The notes: generated by a model from the sequence alone, not told the origin. Counted from the first letter of the stretch, positions 18,573 to 27,393 are shown. The stretch: DNA of 64,000 bases from Chryseolinea soli (GCF_003589925.1 NZ_CP032382.1:4216001-4280000); one strand, 5' to 3'. Numbers and translations: made by a program.

Positions 18573-18862
18573 TTAACCCAGCCTTTAGCTTGGGGTTATC
18601 GGTGTGATAAAAAAAGATGCCATAGGAAAGTCGGATCGATCTTCACGTTTCATGGCACCGACTGTACGCGCAGCCTCGGGCACTGTCGTGGCGAGCCGCA
18701 CTCTTCCTGGCGTGAGGTATCCTTTGAGCAAGTGGCCCAATTATACTTCGTAGCCAGAGGTAGTGAAAGGTGCGCTAAGAACGTTCGTGCTACTGTGAGA
18801 TGGCTGAGCGTGGCGCAGTTACGATAGGATTGCCCTACCCCAGGCTAAAGCCTGGGGTTATT
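18573..18862. repeat. Palindrome-bounded intergenic repeat element, copy 1
   Basis: About 290 bases lie between two related palindromes: a degenerate one at 18575-18599 (AACCCAGCCTTTAGCTTGGGGTTA) and a perfect CCCCAGGCT/AGCCTGGGG hairpin at 18838-18857 followed by TTATT. Just inside the left palindrome is a core (18614-18657) almost identical to the core of the element at 32202-32405. Its minus strand encodes a 22-residue frame beginning MKREDRSDFP (18653 down to 18585) that ends in the palindrome. No transposase is present, so it may be a non-autonomous mobile or REP-like element. The remainder of the 18226-18972 gap shows only terminator hairpins. Confidence 0.6.
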
Positions 18863-18908
18863 AAATCCGAAGTGAGGCAAGGATTTGTTTGGTTGTTGTC
18901 GCTCAAAA

Positions 18909-18945
18909 AAAGAAAGAGGCTGCTCTTCTGAGGCAGCCTCTTTTC
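18909..18945 (-). terminator. Terminator of the ABC permease gene
   Basis: GAGGCTGC (18916-18923) pairs with GCAGCCTC (18933-18940). On the minus strand the hairpin is followed by TTTCTTTTTTTGAG, the expected layout 28 bases after the stop of the permease gene. Confidence 0.65.
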
Positions 18946-18972
18946 TGTTTTATGATTTAACGTCAACGGGTC

Positions 18973-21432
18973 CTATTCATATCGCAGGGTCTGTGAAGGA
19001 TTGCTCGTGGCGGCTTTGATGGTTTGTGTGCTCACCGTGATGAGTGCCAGCGCTATCGCCGACGCAGCGGCCAGTAAATAGACGAGCAAGTTCATGTCGA
19101 TGTGATAGGCAAAGGTGCCCAACCATTTTTGCATGAAGTACCACGCCACAGGCCACGCCATGACATTGGCAATGACGATGAGTATCACAATTTCTTTCGA
19201 TAATAGTCCCAGAATGTTCGGCACGGAAGCACCCAGCACTTTGCGGATGCCGATCTCTTTCACGCGCTGCATGGTGTTGAAGGTGGCCAATCCGAAAAGA
19301 CCCATACACGCAATAAAGATGGCGAGGCCTGCAAAGATCGTGAACAGTTGACTTTGCTTTTGTTCGGATGCATAGAGGTTTTGATATCGCTCGCTGAGGA
19401 ACTCGTAGTCGAACGGGCGCTTGGGCAAAAATTCGTGCCACAGCTTTTCCAGGTGGGCCATGCCTTCCTCCATGTTCTTTCCCGAGATGCTCACCGCCAT
19501 CCGGCGGTAGCCGCCCTTGCGGGGATAGAACACGAGCGGCACGATTTCCTGGTGCAGTGACTCGAAGTGGAAGTCTTTGACAACGCCGACGAGTTTTCCC
19601 GTAGTACCGCCATAGGCGAAATCTTTCCCGACGCCATCGGCCGGCGTCTTCCATCCATAGGCCTTCGCCGCGGCTTCGTTGACGATGAACGCCAGCGTGT
19701 CGTCGGTGGTGATGTCTTTCGAGAAATCACGGCCGGCAGCCATGGGGATGTCGAAGGTTTTGAAGAATTCATAATCAACCCGCACGTCTTTTGTGGTCAC
19801 GGTCGAAGATACCAGGCTGTCGCCTTTCATGATGAGCGGCGCGCCCTGGCTATCCAATAGTCTTCCCGTTGGAACACGCGAGGAGCGGGACACATTTTTG
19901 ATGTGTGACGATTTTGTCATTTCGTTATAAAAGGCATCATATACCGGATCCAGCTCTTCATCGTAGTAGGGCAGTGTGATGATCTGATCTTTGCTATAGC
20001 CCAAATCGAGGCTGTTGAGATAACCAAGCTGCTGGAAGGTGATGGCCGTGGCAATGATGAGGGCAATGGAAATGGCAAACTGCGCCACCACCAGGGCTTT
20101 GCGCAAGCTGCCTTTGCCGCGGGTGGAACCTTGTTGTCCCTTCAGCACCAAAGCGGGTTTGAACCCGGAAACCACAAAGGCCGGATACACACCTGCCAGT
20201 ATGCCCACCAGGATGGAGAACGCGATCAGCCCGATCAACAATGGCCAGTTGGCAATGAGGTTCATGGAAAGCGTTTTTCCGGTGAACAAGTTGAGCCAAT
20301 GCAAGCTGATGAAAGCAAACCCTGTTCCCAACACCAGTGCAAAGAAAGAAATGAGCACCGACTCGCTGAGGTACTGGCTCACCAGTTGCATCTTGAACGC
20401 ACCCACCACTTTGCGCAATCCCACTTCCTTCGCGCGCTTGGTGGCGCGGGCTGTGGAGAGATTGATGAAGTTGAAGCACGCGATGAGGATGATGAACAAT
20501 CCGATGATGCCCATCATGTATACGGTGTTGATGTTGCCGTTCACTTCCAATTCGTCGTCCAGGTGCGAGCGGAGGTGGATGTCGGTTACTTTCTGGAGAA
20601 AGAGGGTGGTGGACTTGGACGCTACCCAATCAGCGGGAACGCCCCAGTTGGCTTTGGCGTAGTTGCCAAAATGTTTGTCGAGAAACGCGGGGAACCGGGC
20701 TTCGATCTTTTTGGCATCGGCGCCTTCTTCCAGGAGCATGTAGGTGCCGAAGGAATTGTTGCCCCAGTTGGTTTCCAGGTTCTTCCGTCCGTAGATATTG
20801 TCATCCTCCAGGGTGCTGAAGGACACGAGATATTCCGGATGCCAGAAGGCCTGGGTTGGAAGGTCTTCGTAGACGCCGGTCACCTCGATGTCGAATTGAT
20901 TGTTGGCGCGCAGCCGTTTGCCGGTCACGTTCACGTCGTTGAAGAACTTCATGGCCGTTTTGCGCGACAGCATGACCGTCATCGGGCGCGTAAGGGCGGT
21001 GGCCGGGTCGCCGGTCACGATCTTGAAATCGAAAATCTTAAAGATGTCGGGCTCTGCCAGGAACAGGTGGTCCTCCGAAAAATTCTTTTCCAGCTTCCCG
21101 TTTTCCTCCAGCCCCATAACGATCCCGAAGTTGACGGTGCGGGCCAGGACCTTGATCTCGCCAAAGTCGTTCTTCAGCAGCGGTCCGATGGGAGGGGCCA
21201 CATTGCCCAGGTGCAGGTTTGGGGTGCCGTCGTCGGACAGGAAATTCCGGGTGACGCGGTAGATGCGGTCGGCCGAGGCATGTTGCTTGTCATAGCTCAC
21301 CTCGTCGCGGATATATAAATAGATGAGCATACAGCACATCATGGCCAACGCCAGCCCGGCGATGTTGATGAAGGCCGTAAGCTTGTTGCGGAAGATGGAC
21401 CGCAGGGCTACTTTCAAATAGTTTTTGATCAT
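18973..21432 (-). CDS. ABC transporter permease, MacB/FtsX-like
   Basis: The inner-membrane protein has 819 residues and the double MacB architecture common in Bacteroidota: an N-terminal helix (FRNKLTAFINIAGLALAMM), a periplasmic MacB core domain (about 45-240), an FtsX domain with three helices (about 285-430, IGLFIILIACFNFINLSTARA, in part), a second helix and periplasmic domain (about 435-680), and a final FtsX domain (about 690-810, ending SNPSQTLRYE). The conserved NLSTARATKRAKEVGLRKVVGA coupling region is repeated near the end as RVKEIGIRKVLGASV. The cognate ATPase is not in the window. Such proteins export peptides, lipids or antibiotics, or transmit force; the substrate cannot be told. 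Confidence 0.93.
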   Translation of the reverse strand: MIKNYLKVALRSIFRNKLTAFINIAGLALAMMCCMLIYLYIRDEVSYDKQHASADRIYRVTRNFLSDDGTPNLHLGNVAPPIGPLLKNDFGEIKVLARTVNFGIVMGLEENGKLEKNFSEDHLFLAEPDIFKIFDFKIVTGDPATALTRPMTVMLSRKTAMKFFNDVNVTGKRLRANNQFDIEVTGVYEDLPTQAFWHPEYLVSFSTLEDDNIYGRKNLETNWGNNSFGTYMLLEEGADAKKIEARFPAFLDKHFGNYAKANWGVPADWVASKSTTLFLQKVTDIHLRSHLDDELEVNGNINTVYMMGIIGLFIILIACFNFINLSTARATKRAKEVGLRKVVGAFKMQLVSQYLSESVLISFFALVLGTGFAFISLHWLNLFTGKTLSMNLIANWPLLIGLIAFSILVGILAGVYPAFVVSGFKPALVLKGQQGSTRGKGSLRKALVVAQFAISIALIIATAITFQQLGYLNSLDLGYSKDQIITLPYYDEELDPVYDAFYNEMTKSSHIKNVSRSSRVPTGRLLDSQGAPLIMKGDSLVSSTVTTKDVRVDYEFFKTFDIPMAAGRDFSKDITTDDTLAFIVNEAAAKAYGWKTPADGVGKDFAYGGTTGKLVGVVKDFHFESLHQEIVPLVFYPRKGGYRRMAVSISGKNMEEGMAHLEKLWHEFLPKRPFDYEFLSERYQNLYASEQKQSQLFTIFAGLAIFIACMGLFGLATFNTMQRVKEIGIRKVLGASVPNILGLLSKEIVILIVIANVMAWPVAWYFMQKWLGTFAYHIDMNLLVYLLAAASAIALALITVSTQTIKAATSNPSQTLRYE

Positions 21433-21643
21433 ACGGATAGGGTTACAAACAGGGTAAACTGAATCAATAGACTCTCGTTACACAAAGACTGTGCTTTTTT
21501 TCAAAAGGTTGCCTGATAGACGGAAATAGCGTTTTTAAACTTTGAAAGTGTTCACTTTTGTTCAGCCGGGCGTCCGTTTTTCGCCGGCCTTTCCTTCGCC
21601 CCGGCCAAAAATGTATTTACCTTCACGGCCTGACTGTACAGCT

Positions 21644-23410
21644 ATGCGATCGATCATCAACGGGTTAGGATGGAGCATTATCGTGGGAATGTTGCCCCTG
21701 CTGGCCGCCGCACAAACCGCGCGCCGGACCACGTACTGCAACCCCATGGACATCGACTATAAATACAACTACGAGCAACTGAACGACAGCATTTCCTACC
21801 GGTCCGGCGCCGACCCGGTGATCGTGAATCACAAAGGCTCATACTTTCTTTTTGTCACCATCTCGGGAGGCTACTGGCACTCCAACAACCTGGTGGACTG
21901 GTCCTATATCGTACCCGACAAATGGCCCATGGAAGACATGTGTGCTCCGGCGGCGATGTCGGTGAAAGACACGTTGTATCTCTTTCAATCCACTTTTGAG
22001 CAACGCCCCATCTTTTATTCGCTGGAACCCGAAAAAGGAAAGCTGAAATTCTATAACCGCTGGCTCCCCGCATTGCCCAAGGAAGTCGGGCCCTGGGACC
22101 CCGCGTTGTTTTATGACGAAGAGCTGAACAAATGGTATATGTATTGGGGTTCATCGAATGTGTTTCCCATGTACGGCAGCGAGCTGGACAAACACAAACG
22201 CCTCAGCTACAAAGGTGCATACAAACCAATGCTCTACTTGCAGCCGGAAGAACACGGCTGGGAACGCTTCGGAAAAGATCACACCAGCAGCATAAAACCC
22301 TTCATGGAAGGCGCCTGGATGACGAAACATAACGGCAAATATTATTTGCAATACGGAGCGCCGGGCACGGAATATAACGTGTACGCCAACGGTACGTATG
22401 TCGGCGATCATCCTCTGGGTCCGTTTGCATATGCGCCTTATAATCCCGTGTCGTACAAACCCGGCGGATTCGTGACAGGCGCGGGCCATGGCAACACGTT
22501 CCAGGATGTTTATGGAAACTACTGGAACACCGGCACGCCCTGGATCGCCGTGAACTGGAACTTCGAACGCCGCATCGCCATGTTCCCCGCCGGCTTCGAC
22601 GCCGATGGGCAAATGTTTTCCAACACGCGCTTTGGTGATTTGCCCCACCGGCTGCCGACAAAGAAATGGACGAGCAAAGACGAGCTGTTCACCGGTTGGA
22701 TGTTGCTGTCCTATAAGAAACCTGCCACGGCATCGTCGGTGCGGGATACCTTTCGCATAGCCAACGTTACCGATGAAAACCCGCGTACATTTTGGGTGGC
22801 GCAACAAAACAAAGCCGGCGAGTGGATCGCCATCGATCTCCAAAAAGAACAGGATGTAAAAGCGCTGCAAGTAAATTATACGGACTACAAATCGGATATT
22901 TTTGACAACGATACGGCCCGGGTATACACCCAATTCAAATTATTCGCCTCCCGCGATGGTAAACAATGGGATCTCATCACCGACCTCACGCGAGAGAAGA
23001 AACGCGATCGGCCTAACGCCTATGTGGAGTTTGAAAAACCCGTGAAGGCCCGGTATATCAAGTATGAACACGTTTATGTGGCGTCGCCTAATCTGGCCGT
23101 TAGCGATATTCGCGTTTTTGGGAATGGTCAGGGAAAGCCTCCTGCTACGCCTTCTAACGTCGCAGCCAAACGTGACACGGATGTGCGCAATGCTTTTGTT
23201 TCATGGAAGCCGGTGCCCGGCGCCGTGGGATACAACATCTTGTGGGGCATCGATAAAAACAAGCTTTATCAAACTTACCAGATCTTTGCAGACGAGCCCG
23301 TCACGAAAGAGATCCGTGCGTTGTCGCGGGGCGTGTCGTATTATTTTGCTGTGGAGGCTTTTAGTGAGAATGGGGTGTCGGGGAGGAGTGAGGTGGTGAT
23401 GGTGAAATAG
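21644..23410 (+). CDS. GH43-like glycosyl hydrolase with discoidin and fibronectin type III domains
   Basis: The protein has 588 residues from the ATG at 21644, which opens with a signal peptide (GLGWSIIVGMLPLLAAAQ). An upstream in-frame ATG at 21542 would add 34 residues before it and was rejected. A five-bladed beta-propeller domain (about 30-330) shows the GH43/clan GH-F style opening SGADPVIVNHKGSYFLFVT with a candidate catalytic Asp. An F5/8 type C (discoidin-like) carbohydrate-binding domain follows (about 350-480; TASSVRDTFRIANVTDENPRTFW, in part). A fibronectin type III domain ends the protein (about 490-588; VSWKPVPGAVGYNILWG). It probably trims arabinose or xylose side chains of plant polysaccharide. 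It is not adjacent to the SusC locus. Confidence 0.82.
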   Translation: MRSIINGLGWSIIVGMLPLLAAAQTARRTTYCNPMDIDYKYNYEQLNDSISYRSGADPVIVNHKGSYFLFVTISGGYWHSNNLVDWSYIVPDKWPMEDMCAPAAMSVKDTLYLFQSTFEQRPIFYSLEPEKGKLKFYNRWLPALPKEVGPWDPALFYDEELNKWYMYWGSSNVFPMYGSELDKHKRLSYKGAYKPMLYLQPEEHGWERFGKDHTSSIKPFMEGAWMTKHNGKYYLQYGAPGTEYNVYANGTYVGDHPLGPFAYAPYNPVSYKPGGFVTGAGHGNTFQDVYGNYWNTGTPWIAVNWNFERRIAMFPAGFDADGQMFSNTRFGDLPHRLPTKKWTSKDELFTGWMLLSYKKPATASSVRDTFRIANVTDENPRTFWVAQQNKAGEWIAIDLQKEQDVKALQVNYTDYKSDIFDNDTARVYTQFKLFASRDGKQWDLITDLTREKKRDRPNAYVEFEKPVKARYIKYEHVYVASPNLAVSDIRVFGNGQGKPPATPSNVAAKRDTDVRNAFVSWKPVPGAVGYNILWGIDKNKLYQTYQIFADEPVTKEIRALSRGVSYYFAVEAFSENGVSGRSEVVMVK

Positions 23411-23468
23411 GCCTTTTGGTATGGAGAAAAACGATGCGTCTGTTCAGGTTTAGCTCTTTGAGGGTGGT

Positions 23469-23768
23469 TCAAGCATCGTATTCGATGTAATGTATCACTC
23501 TATCAACTCTTGTATCAATGTCGTTTTTGTCGGCGAGTCCATCTAAATCCTCCATCATCTCTTGAATTAGGAAAATCTCCATGCAATAACTGAATCCAGG
23601 GCATTTCCTGTTTGCGACTTCATGGGTTTTCATTTCCTGTTCTTCTTCCGTCAAGTCTAAAAGAATGGCCTCGGACGATGGCAGCAGTTGTCCGTCTATT
23701 CTCTTGGCATATAAGACCAAATCCGGATTTAAAGTTGGACTTTTTATAATAGCTTCTCTTAAATTCAT
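23469..23768 (-). CDS. Hypothetical acidic protein, about 99 residues
   Basis: I do not recognise the family. The start at 23768 (MNLREAIIKSPTL) is preferred over an in-frame ATG 18 codons upstream, which would add a basic, low-complexity leader. The product is acidic, with a run DLTEEEQEMKTHEV and one Cys pair in NRKCPGFSYCMEIFL, and the C-terminus DTRVDRVIHYIEYDA. There is no signal or membrane segment. DNA here is more AT-rich than in neighbouring genes, which together with the small unknown genes upstream suggests a laterally acquired patch. It could be a small immunity-type protein, but nothing proves it. Confidence 0.6.
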   Translation of the reverse strand: MNLREAIIKSPTLNPDLVLYAKRIDGQLLPSSEAILLDLTEEEQEMKTHEVANRKCPGFSYCMEIFLIQEMMEDLDGLADKNDIDTRVDRVIHYIEYDA

Positions 23769-23825
23769 TTTGTATTTTTTATTCCAAGCATGGCCTTGCT
23801 GTGGGGAGTTGCTTTTTATCAATCA

Positions 23826-24287
23826 TCACTTCAAATTTTGATCCTTTTTCAAAATATTCCTCAATTCATTAATCTTTGTCTGACTTGACGAAAATTCGTC
23901 ACCGTCATGGTCTTCGATGCCCGGAAAGAATTCTCTATTTTTGTTTAATCAATTTTGACTTTTGTCGACAAACACTCCCTTCTTCATAACCGTGAACATC
24001 AGCTCGCTCACAATGAACAGGATTACAACGCCGATTAACAAGTATATCACCTTCAGAGCCCGCGAGGAGTCTTCACTAATTTGTTCGTTAAACTTCTCGG
24101 TCTCTTGTACTAACAAGTCGAACTTGTCCTTGCTATCCAAGGAATCTGATTGGATTTTGTTAAGTGTTTCGTATTTGAACTTGGCAATTGCTCCAACATT
24201 AAGGTCGGTTCTTTTGTTCAAATAGAAAAGCAGTGAAATCGTGAGAAGGAGGAAAAACGCCCTGAGGATATTTCGTATTCGGTTCAT
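23826..24287 (-). CDS. Two-helix membrane protein of unknown function, with in-frame TGA and a coding-like extension
   Basis: The frame from 24287 to the TGA at 23949-23951 gives 112 residues with two membrane helices (about 7-23, ILRAFFLLLTISLLFYL, and about 79-98, VIYLLIGVVILFIVSELMF) and a charged coiled-coil-like segment between them. Directly after the TGA the same frame stays open for 40 more codons to a TGA at 23826-23828. The extension reads like protein (FFPGIEDHDGDEF, then TKINELRNILKKD). Either the gene was longer and is truncated by a nonsense change, or the stop is read through. It overlaps the end of the GNAT gene by 4 bases (ATGA), so it is translated from the same transcript. 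Confidence 0.6.
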
Positions 24288-24847
24288 TGTTGATGTTGCA
24301 AATTGTCTGTTTCTCTATCGTCCCCACCCAGCAGCTCGCTAAAGTCATCCCAAACATAACGCGTTGCCCAAGTTTCCTTACCACCAAAATCCGATTGTTT
24401 ACGATCCGCCGGCCGGCCGGAGATAGACGTATAAAATTTTTCAGCAGGATGGTTCCCTTCCAACACCCAGAGGTAGAAATTACTCCTTCCATCGGTCAAC
24501 AGTTTTTTGGCCGCCGCCCGCATGAGTTTGCCACCAATGCCAGACCCTTTCAAATGCGGCACGACATGCAGATTATCCACCAGCGCTTGGTAGCCGGCGT
24601 CCGGCACGTCCATGACAGCGATGAAGCCCACCACGTCGTTGCCGATCTCAGCCAGGAGCACGAATTCGTTGTCCTTTAAGTTTCCCATCTTTTCAGACCA
24701 ATAGCGCGCACGTTCACCGGCCAGATCGTTATCAAGGTATTCGTCGAGCAGGAGTCCCCGGTAGGCAATTCTCCAACTTGCGGCGTGAAGAGCGGCAATG
24801 ACCGGAGCATCGGCGGCCAAACCTTGTCGGATTGAAATATTTTTCAT
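24284..24847 (-). CDS. GNAT family N-acetyltransferase
   Basis: The protein has 187 residues. GNAT features are the N-terminal IRQGLAADAPVIAALHAASW, the beta-4 strand VGFIAVMDVPD, and the acetyl-CoA pyrophosphate-binding loop VVPHLKGSGIGGKLMRAA (a Q/RxxGxG/A variant), then FYLWVLEGNHPAEKFYTS with the Tyr near the C-terminus. It transfers an acetyl group from acetyl-CoA to an amine; the acceptor is unknown. The next gene overlaps its stop by 4 bases. Confidence 0.9.
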   Translation of the reverse strand: MKNISIRQGLAADAPVIAALHAASWRIAYRGLLLDEYLDNDLAGERARYWSEKMGNLKDNEFVLLAEIGNDVVGFIAVMDVPDAGYQALVDNLHVVPHLKGSGIGGKLMRAAAKKLLTDGRSNFYLWVLEGNHPAEKFYTSISGRPADRKQSDFGGKETWATRYVWDDFSELLGGDDRETDNLQHQQ

Positions 24848-24979
24848 GTGCTACGTAATGGAGTAAAGATAAAACATTTCATAACAGGCCTGAAAAGAAG
24901 CATTGATCCCGTCGCTATAATTTTCATCACAAACCCGGCCCTGGACTGCCGGCAATTTGCTATCTAGCAAAAAAACTGA

Positions 24980-25822
24980 ATGCTTATGATGCGCTGGATC
25001 GTATTCTTCCTGGTGGCGGTTCTATTTGTCGCGGCGGTACCCGAAAAGGATCGTCGTATAAAATGGATCCAACTCTTCAATGGAAAGGACCTCAATGACT
25101 GGAAACCGAAAATAGCCGGCTATCCGCTGGGCGAAAACTTTGCAGGCACCTTCGGTGTGAGCGATGGGAAAATAAAAGTGAGCTATGGCGGCTACGAAAC
25201 CTTTGACGAGCGATACGGCCACCTTTTTTATAAGAAGCCATTTTCCTGCTACCTGCTGGCCGTGGAATACCGGTTCACAGGCGAGCAAGTCAAGGGCGGT
25301 CCCGATTGGGCCATTAGAAACAGCGGGGCGATGATCCATGGCCAGTCGCCCGAATCGATGGGGGTGAAACAGGATTTTCCCATCTCCATCGAAGTGCAGT
25401 TGCTGGGCGGCAATGGTAAAGATGAGCGCTCCACCGCCAACCTCTGTACGCCGGGCACCAACGTGGTGATGAACGGCAAGCTCTATACTGACCATTGCAT
25501 CAACTCCACCTCCAAGACCTTTCACGGCGACCAGTGGGTCCGGGTTGAAGTATTGGTGCTGGGCGACTCGCTCGTCAAGCACATCGTGGAAGGCGATACC
25601 GTGCTCACGTATGAAAAGCCCCAAATCGGCGGCGGCAATGTCTCAAACTACGACCCCAAGGAAATGGTCGACGGCAAACTCCTCACGAAGGGATCCATTT
25701 CCCTGCAAAGCGAAAGCCACCCGGTTGAATTCAGAAAAGTAGAGCTCGTCGACCTGGAGCCCTATGCGCACGATCCCAAGAAGTTGGGCGAAGCGTTGGC
25801 CAGGCTGCGGCATCGAAATTGA
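24980..25822 (+). CDS. DUF1080 (3-keto-disaccharide hydrolase-like) secreted protein
   Basis: The protein has 280 residues with an N-terminal signal peptide (MRWIVFFLVAVLFVAAVP). A single DUF1080 concanavalin-like jelly-roll domain fills the rest, with the family's opening WIQLFNGKDLNDWKPKI and closing GSISLQSESHPVEFRKVEL. Some DUF1080 proteins hydrolyse 3-keto-glucosides; others are only predicted to bind sugar. Activity here is inferred from the family. ATG codons also occur at 24986 and 24989; the first is used. The next gene follows after 25 bases. Confidence 0.9.
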   Translation: MLMMRWIVFFLVAVLFVAAVPEKDRRIKWIQLFNGKDLNDWKPKIAGYPLGENFAGTFGVSDGKIKVSYGGYETFDERYGHLFYKKPFSCYLLAVEYRFTGEQVKGGPDWAIRNSGAMIHGQSPESMGVKQDFPISIEVQLLGGNGKDERSTANLCTPGTNVVMNGKLYTDHCINSTSKTFHGDQWVRVEVLVLGDSLVKHIVEGDTVLTYEKPQIGGGNVSNYDPKEMVDGKLLTKGSISLQSESHPVEFRKVELVDLEPYAHDPKKLGEALARLRHRN

Positions 25823-25847
25823 GTCGAAGTATTTTTAATCCTGTTTT

Positions 25848-26243
25848 ATGAATGCCGGACAAGATTTTGGGGCGGTCTTTTCTTTTCTGATGACAATGGG
25901 CATCATTTATTTTTCAGGTGCCCGTATGTTGAAAGTTTCCCGGTTTCTTAAGAAAGCCAGGACCACAAAGGGCGTTGTAGTAAAGACCATCGAATCTTCG
26001 CCAGGCGAAACAGGCTCGTTTCACTACCACGTCGTTCGCTTTCAGAACGACAAACAAGAATGGATAACCCAACAAGCTGGCAGCGCTATGCCTCGGGCTC
26101 TTCCCGAGGGAGAGGAAATAGAAATTATGTATAACCCCGAAGATCCGACGCAGGTTGAAATTTACTCCGGCAGACTCATATACCTCCCATTAGGTTTTCT
26201 TGCGTTTGGGATTATACTATTTGTCGTTTTGCTGTTTAGCTAA
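25848..26243 (+). CDS. DUF3592-type membrane protein
   Basis: The protein has 131 residues with two membrane helices (about 7-23, GAVFSFLMTMGIIYFSG, and about 110-130, LPLGFLAFGIILFVVLLF). They flank an exposed beta-rich domain with the TTKGVVVKTIESSPG and EEIEIMYNPEDPTQVEI motifs typical of DUF3592. The function is unknown. It follows the DUF1080 gene closely and may share its transcript. Confidence 0.75.
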   Translation: MNAGQDFGAVFSFLMTMGIIYFSGARMLKVSRFLKKARTTKGVVVKTIESSPGETGSFHYHVVRFQNDKQEWITQQAGSAMPRALPEGEEIEIMYNPEDPTQVEIYSGRLIYLPLGFLAFGIILFVVLLFS

Positions 26244-26298
26244 TTAGGCAAAATGTACTCCTTCGAATTTAACCCAGTGAGGATTTTTTATCATAATC

Positions 26299-26332
26299 TC
26301 CGGGTACCCGATTCATATCGGGGTACCCGGAG
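26299..26332. terminator. Long hairpin between convergent genes, possible bidirectional terminator
   Basis: CTCCGGGTACCCGAT pairs with ATCGGGGTACCCGGAG (one bulged G) around a 4-base loop, in the gap between the convergent DUF3592 and DoxX-like genes. It lacks a clean T-run on either side, so it may be an ordinary intergenic palindrome. Confidence 0.4.
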
Positions 26333-26376
26333 CAAAAGCAACTCCCCAAACGTGCGCCACGTGTACCTTTGATATC

Positions 26377-26781
26377 CTATTGGCCTGCCGCAACGCCGGC
26401 AAAACTTGCGGGATATAGTCTCCTGAACATGACGTAGGTGACAGCGACCATAACCAACGCAAAAATAGCATCGCCGGTCGAAGCGAAATCAAACACCGCC
26501 AGTTTAGAAAAGAAGGCAAAAATGATATCAAAGAATACGCCGGCAAAGACCCATTCTTTTAGACGAAGCAATTTGCCCGGTATTAAAAGCACGGCAACGC
26601 CCAGCAGTTTGGCAACGCCGAGTATGTAAATGAAGTGCGCCGGGTATCCCAGGGCCAACGTGACGTCCCATACAACAGGATTTGTGGTGAGCTCAAAAAA
26701 GCCGCTAGCACCAAACCACAATGCGGTCAATGCTGTACCTACCCAATAAATTGTCTTTGCTGTTTTTAAATTCATGATCAT
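26377..26781 (-). CDS. DoxX-like membrane protein
   Basis: The protein has about 134 residues from the ATG at 26781 (or 26775). The longer open frame would add a Pro/Ser-rich leader and was rejected. Four membrane helices are visible: KTIYWVGTALTALWFGASGF, LGYPAHFIYILGVAKLLGVAVLL (in part), WVFAGVFFDIIFAFFS and FALVMVAVTYVMFRRLY. The conserved pattern ALGYPAHFIYILGVAKLLG is that of DoxX-like (DoxX_2/DoxX_3) proteins. The physiological role is unclear. Confidence 0.82.
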   Translation of the reverse strand: MIMNLKTAKTIYWVGTALTALWFGASGFFELTTNPVVWDVTLALGYPAHFIYILGVAKLLGVAVLLIPGKLLRLKEWVFAGVFFDIIFAFFSKLAVFDFASTGDAIFALVMVAVTYVMFRRLYPASFAGVAAGQ

Positions 26782-26871
26782 CTTGGTTTTAATAAACAAA
26801 GGTTCTTCAAAACCAGGGAGCATCGAAGTGATTATGGGTGAAGTGGACAAATGGGCGGGCGGACTGGACAA

Positions 26872-27393
26872 TTAGAATCTCCTGTCGTGTGTCTTGCAGT
26901 GCCAATTCGGATCACAGCCTGTAACCACACATCCGCCAAGTTCAATTTTACCTTTTTTAACTTTTCTGAAAAAGCTCTTGGGGCCCGCAACTAATCCGTA
27001 AACAATGGGGATCACATTGTCCTTGTGGTTGCCCGTTGGACATATTCCAGTGAGCTTTGTTTTCTCGTACGGGCAGATTTTAGGTGGATAGTCAATCTTG
27101 ATTTCGACAGTGGAATCTTTTTTTAGTTTGATGTTGAACGTGGTATCAGGTTCGAACACGCCGCTGATCGACAGTTGATACTCGCTACTTTTGTTAACGA
27201 ACAGGTTAAAGTATCCCAAGCTATCGGATCTAACGGAGAGCGGTTTGCTTTTAGGTTTATTGATGTCCGTGGCGGTCACCCAAATGATGCTTGATATCGG
27301 GTTGGTCCTTGTATAGTTGATCTTTCCACGCAGTTGTTGTCCAGCCAGGTTTGCCGAAATAACTATTGTCAGACATGTTAGAATAAGTCTCAT
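26872..27393 (-). CDS. Secreted protein: carboxypeptidase-regulatory-like domain plus Cys-rich C-terminal motif
   Basis: The protein has 173 residues from the ATG at 27393, which opens with a signal peptide (MRLILTCLTIVISANLAGQ). A CarboxypepD_reg-like beta-sandwich follows (about 20-105; LRGKINYTRTNPISSIIWV, then SDSLGYFNLFVNKSSEYQL). The last 65 residues contain DNVIPIVYGLVAG and a C-terminal GGCVVTGCDPNWHCKTHDRRF-type block. That pattern (IPI-x-YG, then LGGC and P-x-W-x-C) is known to me from small zinc-ribbon-like cytoplasmic proteins; here it is fused to an exported domain. Upstream in-frame ATGs would destroy the signal peptide. The DNA is AT-rich compared with its neighbours. Confidence 0.68.
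   Translation of the reverse strand: MRLILTCLTIVISANLAGQQLRGKINYTRTNPISSIIWVTATDINKPKSKPLSVRSDSLGYFNLFVNKSSEYQLSISGVFEPDTTFNIKLKKDSTVEIKIDYPPKICPYEKTKLTGICPTGNHKDNVIPIVYGLVAGPKSFFRKVKKGKIELGGCVVTGCDPNWHCKTHDRRF

Noticed and set aside
20131..21318. Long open frame antisense to the ABC permease gene
   Set aside because: It is a codon-bias shadow: the minus-strand permease is a clear family member and the antisense product has no recognisable fold.
26299..26332. Hairpin considered as an insertion-sequence end
   Set aside because: No transposase, target duplication or second copy is present; a terminator or plain palindrome is simpler.
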